Positions 14,271 through 21,820 of a stretch of DNA of 34,435 nt are shown here, one piece after another. Source of the stretch: CAZDRI01 sp964508055. Lineage in GTDB: Bacteria; Pseudomonadota; Gammaproteobacteria; PS1; Pseudothioglobaceae. How positions within the stretch are numbered: position 1 is the stretch's first letter; the number at the start of each line of letters is the position of its first letter. The DNA is taken from contig CAZDRI010000018.1 of the NCBI GenBank assembly GCA_964508055.1, positions 1-34,435 of the forward strand, written 5' to 3'. A program made the translations under genes and the position numbers. The notes beneath the pieces were generated by a model that was not told where the DNA came from, did no database searches, and saw only the letters and a program-made list of their open reading frames with translations.

Positions 14271-16631
14271 ATGAAATTTAATATAAGATGGCTTAAAGAG
14301 TTTGTTGAATTTGATTTTGAGAGTAATGAACTAGCTAGAAAGTTAACTATGGCAGGATTAGAAGTTGATGCTATAAATACTATTGCTCCATTTTTTAACA
14401 AAGTAATAATTGGCGAAATTAATAAAGTAGAAAAACATCCAAAAGCTGATAAATTAAAGGTTTTAGATATAAATATTGGCACTAGTAATCTAAATATTGT
14501 ATGTGGTGCTAAAAATGTTAAGCCTAAATTAAAAGTTGCAGTTGCAACTATAGGTGCTGAACTACCAATTGGTTTAAAAATTAAAAAAACAAAGATAAGA
14601 GACATAGAGTCTAATGGAATGGTTTGTTCTAAAGCAGAATTAGGTTTAGAGGCAAAATCAGAGGGCATTATGGAGCTAGATGATAAGGCGCCAATAGGCA
14701 CTGATATTAGAGAATATCTTAATTTAGATGATGAGGTTATAGAGCTAGACTTAACTCCAAACAGAGGGGATTGTTTTAGCATTTTAGGCATAGCTAGAGA
14801 AATTGGGATAATTCTTGATAAAAAAATAAATTTAACAAAAATAAGTATAAAACCTAAAGTTTATGATGTGTTTGAGACTAATTTAATTGAGCCGCAAGCA
14901 TGCCCAAAATATTTAACAAGAGTTATAAAAGGAGTTGATAATTTTGCAAAAATACCAAAATGGATGGAAGAAAAATTATTAAGCTCAGGTCAAACATTAC
15001 ATTCATTAGCTGTAGATGTTACTAATTATGTTTTACTAGAAATAGGTCAACCATTGCATGTTTTTGATTTAGATAAGCTTGATAATAAAATTGATGTTAG
15101 GTTTGCTAATAATAATGAAGAGATAGAGCTACTTAATAATGACAAGGTTGTTCTAAATGATACTACATTAGTAATAGCCGATAATAGTGGAGCAGTTGCT
15201 ATTGCAGGCATTATGGGAGGTATTAGCACTTCAACAGAGCCTAGTTCTGCTAATATTCTTTTAGAATCAGCTTTTTTTACTCCAGATGCTATTTCTGGTA
15301 GAGCTAGAGACTATGGCTTACAAACTGAATCATCCTTAAGATTTGAAAGAGGTGTTGATTTTGAATTACAAACTTATGCTATAGAATTAGCAACTAAATT
15401 AATAGTTGAAATTGGCGGAGGAAAGCCAAGTGTTATTAGTGAAAAAATATCTCAAAAGCACTTACCACAGATAAAACCAATACATATAACTACGAAAAAT
15501 ATAACAAGAGTTTTAGGTTTTGAACTTAATTATAAATGGATTTTAGCTAAGTTTAAATTATTACAATTTAAAATTATAAAAAAAGATAAAACTAGTTTTA
15601 CAATTATGCCTCCAAGTTTTAGATTTGATATCAGAATAGCAGTAGACTTAATAGAGGAATTAGTAAGATTATATGGCTATGATAAAGCTCCTATAGAAAA
15701 ATTAGCTTTCAAATCAGACATAGTTAATGATAAAGAAGAAACTAATTTAGATAGTTATAAGCAAATATTAGTTAATAGGGATTACAGAGAAGTTATAACT
15801 TATAGTTTTATTTCAGATAAATGGCATCATGGATTAGCTTTAGATGATGCTAAAAAAATAACCCTTCAAAATCCAATATCAAAGGATATGTCTGTAATGC
15901 GTAGTAATTTATGGAGTGGACTTTTACAAACTGTAATAGCTAATTTTAATAGGGGTTATGCAAATAGTCGTTTTTTTGAATCTGGTTTATGTTTTTATGG
16001 TGATGAATACAGCGAACAAAAATTAAAATTAGCTGGGGTGATTAGTGGTAGTGTTAATATTAATGAATGGTCAAATAAGGAAAGAGAAGTTGATTTTTAT
16101 GATATTAAAGCCGATATTGAAACTATTCTTAATTTTAATAAACTATCTTATTCTTTCATAAAAGCTGAGCATAAGGCATTACAAATTGGTCAAACAGCAA
16201 AAATAATTATAGCTAATAAAGAAGTAGGTATTGTTGGTGCTTTATCACCTACTATTGAAAAAGAGCTATCAATAGCTAGGACATATTTATTTGAGTTAGA
16301 TTTAACATTGCTTAGAGAAAATAACAAACCTTTTTTTAAGCCTTTTTCTAATTATCAAATTTCACAAAGAGATATTTCAATTATTATTGATGATAATATT
16401 GAATTAGATGAGATTTTAAATTCAATATATGCACTAAATCAAAAATTACTTATAAATGTGGAATTGTTTGATATGTATAAAGGTGATAACATTCAAAAAG
16501 GTAAAAAAAGTATAGCTTTAAATCTTAGTTATCAGTCATTTGAAAAAACTTTAACAAATGAAGAGATTGAAGTTAAAATGGAAGATATAGTAACAGAGCT
16601 AAAAAATAAATTTTCCATAATTAGGAGATAA
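14271..16631 (+). CDS. pheT: Phenylalanyl-tRNA synthetase beta subunit
   Basis: Beta subunit of PheRS, which provides tRNA binding and editing of mischarged Tyr-tRNA. The 786 residues (795 in E. coli) include an OB-fold tRNA-binding domain at about 39-150 (NGMVCSKAELGL), the B3/B4 editing domain around 210-390, the DNA-binding-like B5 domain (PPSFRFDIRIAVDLIEEL) and a C-terminal ferredoxin-fold anticodon-binding domain with YQISQRDISIIID from about 694. Start ATG lies three bases after pheS; the 3' end is three bases from the ihfA start. Full length, no disrupted motif seen. Confidence 0.99.
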   Translation: MKFNIRWLKEFVEFDFESNELARKLTMAGLEVDAINTIAPFFNKVIIGEINKVEKHPKADKLKVLDINIGTSNLNIVCGAKNVKPKLKVAVATIGAELPIGLKIKKTKIRDIESNGMVCSKAELGLEAKSEGIMELDDKAPIGTDIREYLNLDDEVIELDLTPNRGDCFSILGIAREIGIILDKKINLTKISIKPKVYDVFETNLIEPQACPKYLTRVIKGVDNFAKIPKWMEEKLLSSGQTLHSLAVDVTNYVLLEIGQPLHVFDLDKLDNKIDVRFANNNEEIELLNNDKVVLNDTTLVIADNSGAVAIAGIMGGISTSTEPSSANILLESAFFTPDAISGRARDYGLQTESSLRFERGVDFELQTYAIELATKLIVEIGGGKPSVISEKISQKHLPQIKPIHITTKNITRVLGFELNYKWILAKFKLLQFKIIKKDKTSFTIMPPSFRFDIRIAVDLIEELVRLYGYDKAPIEKLAFKSDIVNDKEETNLDSYKQILVNRDYREVITYSFISDKWHHGLALDDAKKITLQNPISKDMSVMRSNLWSGLLQTVIANFNRGYANSRFFESGLCFYGDEYSEQKLKLAGVISGSVNINEWSNKEREVDFYDIKADIETILNFNKLSYSFIKAEHKALQIGQTAKIIIANKEVGIVGALSPTIEKELSIARTYLFELDLTLLRENNKPFFKPFSNYQISQRDISIIIDDNIELDEILNSIYALNQKLLINVELFDMYKGDNIQKGKKSIALNLSYQSFEKTLTNEEIEVKMEDIVTELKNKFSIIRR

Positions 16632-16634
16632 TAA

Positions 16635-16934
16635 GTGTCATTAACAAAACAAGATATATGTGATGTTTTAGTAAAAAAAATAGGTTTTACCAAAACTGAG
16701 GCTTTAACATTAGTTAATGATTTTTTTCATTCTATAAAAGAAGAATTGATAAAAGGAGAAGATGTTAAATTATCAGGCTTTGGCAATTTCACCTTAAACA
16801 ATAAAAAATTAAGGATTGGAAGAAATCCTAAAACAAAAAAAGAAGCTGTTATATCAGCAAGAAGAGTAGTTACTTTTAAGGCTGGTCCTAAATTTAAAAA
16901 AATAGTGCAACAAAAAGGAGAGTTAGAAGGCTAA
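16635..16934 (+). CDS. ihfA: Integration host factor alpha subunit
   Basis: The 99-residue partner of IHF-beta. The HU/IHF fold is clear: SLTKQDICDVLVKKIGFTK at the N-terminus, the SGFGNFTLNNK strand, GRNPKTKKEAVISARRVVTF with the intercalating proline P65, and a helical C-terminus. The MSLTK start and the position after pheT are typical of ihfA. The GTG start at 16635 is preceded by AGGAGA inside the end of pheT, three bases after the pheT stop. Both IHF genes lie within 7.4 kb in the same orientation here. Confidence 0.97.
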   Translation: MSLTKQDICDVLVKKIGFTKTEALTLVNDFFHSIKEELIKGEDVKLSGFGNFTLNNKKLRIGRNPKTKKEAVISARRVVTFKAGPKFKKIVQQKGELEG

Positions 16935-17279
16935 ATGGACATATTATCTCAATTATCAAATTTAGAAGATAAATTATATTTTACGATGAGTGAGGTTAGT
17001 GATTTTTGTAGTTTAGAGCCTCATGTATTACGCTATTGGGAAAGAGAATTTAAACAATTAAAACCTAAAAAAATAAATAATCACAGACGCTATCAAAAAA
17101 AAGATATAGAAATTATTTTAATAATTCAATATTTTATTCATAGCCAAAATCTTACAATAAAAAAAGCTCAGAAAAAATTAGATAAAAAGATAAAACAAGA
17201 ATTAATTAAAAGTGCGAATGCTGATATTTATAACGATATTAAAAAAGATTTAGAGAGTATATTAAAAATTTTAAATTAG
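16935..17279 (+). CDS. MerR-family transcriptional regulator
   Basis: A 114-residue protein with an N-terminal MerR-type winged helix: YFTMSEVSDFCSLEPHVLRYWEREF (helix-turn-helix, about residues 15-39) and the wing HRRYQKKDIEII, followed by a helical stretch (about 72-112) that could form the dimer coiled coil. There is no effector domain and no cysteine pattern for metal sensing. Its ATG directly follows the ihfA stop, with no intervening base. A MerR-like gene after ihfA is common in gammaproteobacteria and its targets are generally unknown. Predicted DNA binding is inferred from the fold. Confidence 0.9.
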   Translation: MDILSQLSNLEDKLYFTMSEVSDFCSLEPHVLRYWEREFKQLKPKKINNHRRYQKKDIEIILIIQYFIHSQNLTIKKAQKKLDKKIKQELIKSANADIYNDIKKDLESILKILN

Positions 17280-17292
17280 TGCTAATTTAAAA
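17269..17292. terminator. Palindromic hairpin at the end of the MerR-like gene
   Basis: Arms 17269-17279 and 17282-17292 are perfect reverse complements (11 bp) around TG, overlapping the MerR gene stop TAG. On the plus strand A-rich sequence follows. On the minus strand five T follow, so it could end read-through from rsgA, though it is about 160 bases past the rsgA stop. The rest of 17293-17448 between these convergent genes holds no gene or tRNA. Confidence 0.4.
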
Positions 17293-17448
17293 ACCATTAA
17301 ACGATTATCATTAGTCAATTAAAGAATGTTGCTAAATGTATAAAAATACTTTTTACAAAATCTTTACCCAAGCTGTTTGCATAAACAATATTCTTCAATA
17401 AAAACATCCCCACTTAAACTTCATTTTCAATATATTTTTGCAATAGTT

Positions 17449-18378
17449 TTAGTTTTTATTTTGAGAAAAAGTTAGATAGTTTTGATACCGCTTTTCACTG
17501 ATTTTATTTTCATTAACAGCTTTTTTTATCGCACAATTAATTTCATTTATATGACTACAGTTTCTAAACTGGCAATTTGCTGAAAATTCATTAAATTCAA
17601 TGTATCCATTTAATATATCTATATCATTTAAGTCGCTTAAGCTAAATTCCCTAATTCCAGGTGAATCAATTAAATTTCCACCGCTTAATATGTGATAAAG
17701 TCTAGTGTTACTAGTAGTGTGTTTTCCTAAATTAGTTTTCTTTGATATCTCTCGGGTTGTTATATTAAGATTTGGAATTATTTTATTTATCAAAGAAGAT
17801 TTTCCAACACCTGATTGACCAACAAAAATATTATTTTTATTGTTAAGTTTTTTTATTAAAGCGTTAATTCCTTGATTTTTTTTAGCACTTGTGTAATAAA
17901 TTTTGTAGCCAATTTTTTTATAAATATCAAAGTTGTTATAAAGTTTATTAGTATCAGCTACTATATCTATTTTATTTACGATAATTGCTGCTTTAATATT
18001 TTTTTTAAAAGCACTAATTAAATATCTATCTATTAGCTCATATTGAAAATGGGGTTTTATAGCTACAACAATCCACAATTTATCAATATTTGCTGCTACG
18101 GTTTTTTTTTGATAATTAATTTTATTTTTTCTTTTTAGTAAAGCTGTTATTAAAGAGCTATTATCATCTATTTTTTGAAAGCTAACTTTATCTCCAGCAA
18201 CTGCTGTTTTTATATTTTTTTTATTAGTAGATCTTAGTAAATTACCCTTTTTAGTCTCAATTAGAGTATGTTTGCCAAACTTTGTTATTACTAAAGCGAC
18301 ATTATTATTTGAAATAGCTGCTTTTAAATGTTTTTGTTGATTATCTTTAATAATTTGCTTTTGGGTCTTAGTAAACAT
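17449..18378 (-). CDS. rsgA: Ribosome small subunit-dependent GTPase A
   Basis: RsgA is a circularly permuted GTPase that checks late maturation of the 30S subunit. The 309-residue product has an N-terminal OB-fold, then motifs in the permuted order: G4 NKID (135-138), G1 GQSGVGKSS (187-195), G3 DSPG (238-241), and a C-terminal zinc knuckle with C269, C274, H276 and C282. The start is placed at the ATG at 18376-18378; an in-frame TTG one codon upstream is less likely. It follows the M48 protease gene by 33 bases; the usual third neighbour, orn, is not in the window. Confidence 0.97.
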   Translation of the reverse strand: MFTKTQKQIIKDNQQKHLKAAISNNNVALVITKFGKHTLIETKKGNLLRSTNKKNIKTAVAGDKVSFQKIDDNSSLITALLKRKNKINYQKKTVAANIDKLWIVVAIKPHFQYELIDRYLISAFKKNIKAAIIVNKIDIVADTNKLYNNFDIYKKIGYKIYYTSAKKNQGINALIKKLNNKNNIFVGQSGVGKSSLINKIIPNLNITTREISKKTNLGKHTTSNTRLYHILSGGNLIDSPGIREFSLSDLNDIDILNGYIEFNEFSANCQFRNCSHINEINCAIKKAVNENKISEKRYQNYLTFSQNKN

Positions 18379-18411
18379 CAATTATGTTTTTATGCTTAAT
18401 ATAATACTAAC

Positions 18412-19662
18412 CTATTCATTATTATTTTTTAAATTATTAATCCTAATACTAGCATTTGGATGAGAGTCGTGATACATAGAGTAAATACTGTCAGGGGTAA
18501 GAGTTGCAGCATTTTCTTTATAAAGTTTTACTAATGCAGAAATAAGGTATTCAGCTTTTGTCTGTTTGGCTGCAAATGTATCAGCTTGAAACTCGTGCTT
18601 TCTGCTTATGTGATTGAATATTGGTGATATAAAAAAGCTAAATACAGGGGCGGTAATCATAAACAGAACTAGGGCTGTATAGTTTGATGGATTTAATACA
18701 CCAAGACCATGGTAAAACCAAGTTTTATTAATAAGAAATCCCAAAATTGCAAGTAAAATTAAAGAAATAATGCTTGAATTAAGCATTCTTTTTATAATAT
18801 GTTTATGGTAGAAATGTCCTAGTTCGTGGGCTAAGATAGCTAATATTTCATCATTAGACATGTTTTTTAATATGGTATCAAAAAATACTATTCGTTTATT
18901 CTTACCTATACCAGTGAAATAAGCATTACTATGACTTGAGCGTTTTGAACCATCCATCACAAAAATACCATTACTTTTAAATCCAGATTTTTTTAATAAA
19001 TCTTCAATACTTGTTTTTAATTCTTTATCTTTTAAAGGAGTAAATTTGTTAAAAATTGGTGCAATAAAAATAGGATATATCCAATACATAACTAATGTTA
19101 TTAATAATAAAGCTATCCAAGCAAATAACCACCAATAACCTCCCATATTTCCCATCAGATATAGGATAAGCATTATTATAGGAGCACTTATAATAACTGT
19201 TAGAATTACTTCTTTTGATAAATCACTTATAAATGTTTTTGCATCCATTTTATTAAAATCAAACTTTTGTTCTACTATAAAAGTTTTATATAAGCTAAAT
19301 GGTAAATCAATTAAAGTGCCAATTAACATAATACTTAAAATAAAAGCAGTGCCAATTAATATCTCAGATGAAAGCTTTGAAGCTATAAAATCATCTAATG
19401 CATTTAATCCACCACCTATAGTCCAAAGTAATAATACAAAAGAGCTAAATATAATCTCAAAATGATTAACAATTAATTTTGCCCCAGTATATTTAGCAGC
19501 TTTTTGGTGGTCAGATAGTGATATTTTTTCTTCAAAATATTTTGGTACTTTTTTAAATGATTTTGTTACTGCCTTTGATTGGCGGAAATTTAGCCAAAGC
19601 ATGGTAATTATAAAAATGCTAATAGCAATTAAAAAAATGACAGTAAAGTAATTTATTATCAT
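18412..19662 (-). CDS. M48-family (Ste24-like) membrane metalloprotease
   Basis: A 416-residue integral membrane protein with about seven hydrophobic segments. The zinc site is HELGH at 279-283 with the third ligand E357 in RKHEFQADTFAA, the M48 signature; the conserved SNAYFTGIGKNKRIVFFDT segment precedes it. Length and N-terminal membrane region resemble Ste24/CAAX protease 1 rather than the shorter HtpX. In bacteria such proteins are thought to act in membrane protein quality control, but the substrate here is unknown. Gene linkage with rsgA is common in proteobacteria. On the minus strand a TATAAT lies eight bases before the ATG, too close for a normal leader unless the transcript is leaderless. 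Confidence 0.92.
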   Translation of the reverse strand: MIINYFTVIFLIAISIFIITMLWLNFRQSKAVTKSFKKVPKYFEEKISLSDHQKAAKYTGAKLIVNHFEIIFSSFVLLLWTIGGGLNALDDFIASKLSSEILIGTAFILSIMLIGTLIDLPFSLYKTFIVEQKFDFNKMDAKTFISDLSKEVILTVIISAPIIMLILYLMGNMGGYWWLFAWIALLLITLVMYWIYPIFIAPIFNKFTPLKDKELKTSIEDLLKKSGFKSNGIFVMDGSKRSSHSNAYFTGIGKNKRIVFFDTILKNMSNDEILAILAHELGHFYHKHIIKRMLNSSIISLILLAILGFLINKTWFYHGLGVLNPSNYTALVLFMITAPVFSFFISPIFNHISRKHEFQADTFAAKQTKAEYLISALVKLYKENAATLTPDSIYSMYHDSHPNASIRINNLKNNNE

Positions 19663-19852
19663 AAAAATTATTATATTTAGAAAATAAAAGGCATAATTTT
19701 ACCTATAATTTAAATCTAAAATAATAAACTTTATGCAAGCCTAATAAGGAGTATTGGTTTATTTCTTATCTCAATTAAAAATAATTTTGACCAATTTTGC
19801 AGCAATATTAAAATGCCATATGTAAGGTTTTTGCTATGATTAATATCCTAAT

Positions 19853-20341
19853 TTATTGTTGATATACAAATATTTTTTTGGCTTTTCTTTGTATATAATC
19901 TTTTGCAGATGCTTCTGCAAGTATATCCCATCTTCCTTTTAGAGGTATACTAATATCAGCTTCATAATATCCATTCGCTGTATGTTGTAAATCAACTTTA
20001 AAATCATTTTTTTTATTTGCAGGGCGATAAAAAAATAATTTAACTTTTATATCAGCTAAATTAATATTCTCTAAGTTAACTAGATATTTTTGATTTTTAT
20101 TTACAAATATTTTTTTAGGTGGAATTATTTTGATATTTCTACCTTTTTTTAAGTTTTCCTTTTTTAGAGCTAAAGTTTGAGCATATACCTCACCTCTATC
20201 AAAAGCATCCTCTTTAACTAAACCAGGATTGGTATTAAACGCTATGATAATGCGATAAGCTGTAGCAGCAACTAATACTAAAAACATAAATAGCATTATC
20301 ATAACTATTGAACTTTTATAAAAGGGTAGTTTATTATTCAT
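19853..20341 (-). CDS. fixH: FixH-family protein
   Basis: A 162-residue protein with one N-terminal membrane anchor (about residues 10-30) and a periplasmic beta-sandwich-like domain ending in GRWDILAEASAKDY, the typical FixH pattern in which the GxW segment is conserved. FixH is found with CcoG and the CcoI copper transporter and is linked to maturation of cbb3-type cytochrome oxidase; its exact role is unresolved. Its ATG is two bases after the ccoG stop, so the two are coupled. The 190-base gap downstream (19663-19852) holds an isolated AAGGAG but no supported gene. Confidence 0.92.
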   Translation of the reverse strand: MNNKLPFYKSSIVMIMLFMFLVLVAATAYRIIIAFNTNPGLVKEDAFDRGEVYAQTLALKKENLKKGRNIKIIPPKKIFVNKNQKYLVNLENINLADIKVKLFFYRPANKKNDFKVDLQHTANGYYEADISIPLKGRWDILAEASAKDYIQRKAKKIFVYQQ

Positions 20342-20343
20342 TA

Positions 20344-21738
20344 TTAGTTGTTTTTACTACTAAAAAATCTAGTTTTATACTCTGATTTAGCTTCATTTGA
20401 ATTAACTACAAAATACACAGCATCATCATTTGGAATGTCTTTTAAATATGCTGATAAATAAACTGTTATAGACTTAACACTACCAGCAGAAACTGTAAAT
20501 TTATCACTAGTAGATTTTATTTTAAGGTCTTTAATCTTACTATTAAAACTTATAGTTACATCAGCAGGCTTGTTTTTTTTGTTTACAATTTTAAGCTCAT
20601 ATTTATTACGAATTGAGCCATCACTTAGCTCAATAAATAGTGGTTGTCTATGATGTAATACTTTTAACTCTAATAAACTCATCTGCGTTAATCCGTAAAT
20701 AATGGCAGCCAAAGCTAAAGATAATATTGTGCTGTATACAATTACTCTTGGTCTTTTATAAAATTGTTTTATTTCTTTATTATTTTTAAATTCATTTAAT
20801 GATATATATTTAATAAGTCCTAAAGGTCTTTTTATTTTTTTCATAACACTATCACAAGCATCAATACATAAACCGCAAGTTATACATCCATATTCTTGAC
20901 CTTTGCGAATATCTACTCCAGTAGGGCATACTGCGACACATAGATTGCAATCTACACAATCTCCGTTACCCTCTGCTACTTTGCCTTTAACTAATCTACC
21001 TCTCTTCTCACCTCTTTTATTATCATAAGTCGGCACTAATGTTTCTTTATCAGTCATTGTGCCTTGAATCCTAGAATATGGGCAAATCCATAAACAAGTT
21101 TGCTCGCGCATAATTCCTGCGAAAATATAGACGCCAACAGTGATTAAAAATGTTATGCCTATAGCCATTTTAGAAAGGTTAAAATTAAAAAAATCATCCC
21201 AAGTAACCCCAAACCATAGTAACCAAGTAATAGCCGATAATAATCCTAATAATATCCATACAATATGTTTAGTAAATTTAATAAAAAATTTTCTTAAGCT
21301 AAATGGCGCATCATCTAATTTTCTGCGTTTTAAAGGCAGGCCTTCTATTAATTCTTCAATTTTAGTAAACACATCGGTCCATACAGTTTGAAAACACATA
21401 TAACCACAATATGCTCTGCCTATAGTTGCAGTTACTACTGCCAATAAAATAGCTAAAAACATTAAAACTGGAGCTAATAACCAAATATCTTGAGGTAGTA
21501 TTGTGGTATTAAAAATATGATATTGTCTATTTTCTATATCAAATAATATAGCTTGTCTGCCATCTAATTCTAAATAAGGAAGGAGGAAAAATAATAACCA
21601 AAATGAAGATAATGCCCATTTTATTTTACGAAACTTGCCTGGCATCCTTTTAGCATGAACTGTTTTTTCACCTAAATTTTGTATCCATTGTTCATGTTCT
21701 TCATATAAATCTGTAATATGCTTTTCTGATTTGGCCAT
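20344..21738 (-). CDS. ccoG: cbb3 oxidase accessory ferredoxin CcoG
   Basis: CcoG (FixG) is a membrane iron-sulfur protein; the Rhodobacter protein was shown to reduce Cu(II) for cbb3 oxidase assembly. The 464-residue product has about five membrane helices, two [4Fe-4S] motifs (C261, C264, C267, C271 and C285, C288, C291, C295), a membrane CxxxC at C111/C115 (CGYMCFQTVW), another at C215/C219 (CLWICPYSRIQG), and a C-terminal periplasmic immunoglobulin-like domain. The residue after C115 is Phe instead of the Pro of the CxxxCP motif. No oxidase subunit genes are nearby; it starts 82 bases after comEC. Confidence 0.97.
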   Translation of the reverse strand: MAKSEKHITDLYEEHEQWIQNLGEKTVHAKRMPGKFRKIKWALSSFWLLFFLLPYLELDGRQAILFDIENRQYHIFNTTILPQDIWLLAPVLMFLAILLAVVTATIGRAYCGYMCFQTVWTDVFTKIEELIEGLPLKRRKLDDAPFSLRKFFIKFTKHIVWILLGLLSAITWLLWFGVTWDDFFNFNLSKMAIGITFLITVGVYIFAGIMREQTCLWICPYSRIQGTMTDKETLVPTYDNKRGEKRGRLVKGKVAEGNGDCVDCNLCVAVCPTGVDIRKGQEYGCITCGLCIDACDSVMKKIKRPLGLIKYISLNEFKNNKEIKQFYKRPRVIVYSTILSLALAAIIYGLTQMSLLELKVLHHRQPLFIELSDGSIRNKYELKIVNKKNKPADVTISFNSKIKDLKIKSTSDKFTVSAGSVKSITVYLSAYLKDIPNDDAVYFVVNSNEAKSEYKTRFFSSKNN

Positions 21739-21820
21739 TATATTTTTGAAAAATTAAATATTATACAAGAGTTATATAGCAATGTTCTAATGTGCTAAGA
21801 GGACAGCATTCTTTTTAAAG

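Noticed and set aside
14264..14791. Long minus-strand open frame inside pheT
   Set aside because: Opposite strand of conserved PheT coding sequence, with no family features.
17293..17448. tRNA gene after the ihfA-MerR pair, as in some gammaproteobacteria
   Set aside because: No cloverleaf, T-loop or CCA end can be found in this gap.
19746..19825. AAGGAG followed by a 23-codon TTG-started frame on the plus strand
   Set aside because: Spacing to the TTG is only two bases and the peptide has no recognisable feature; most likely chance.
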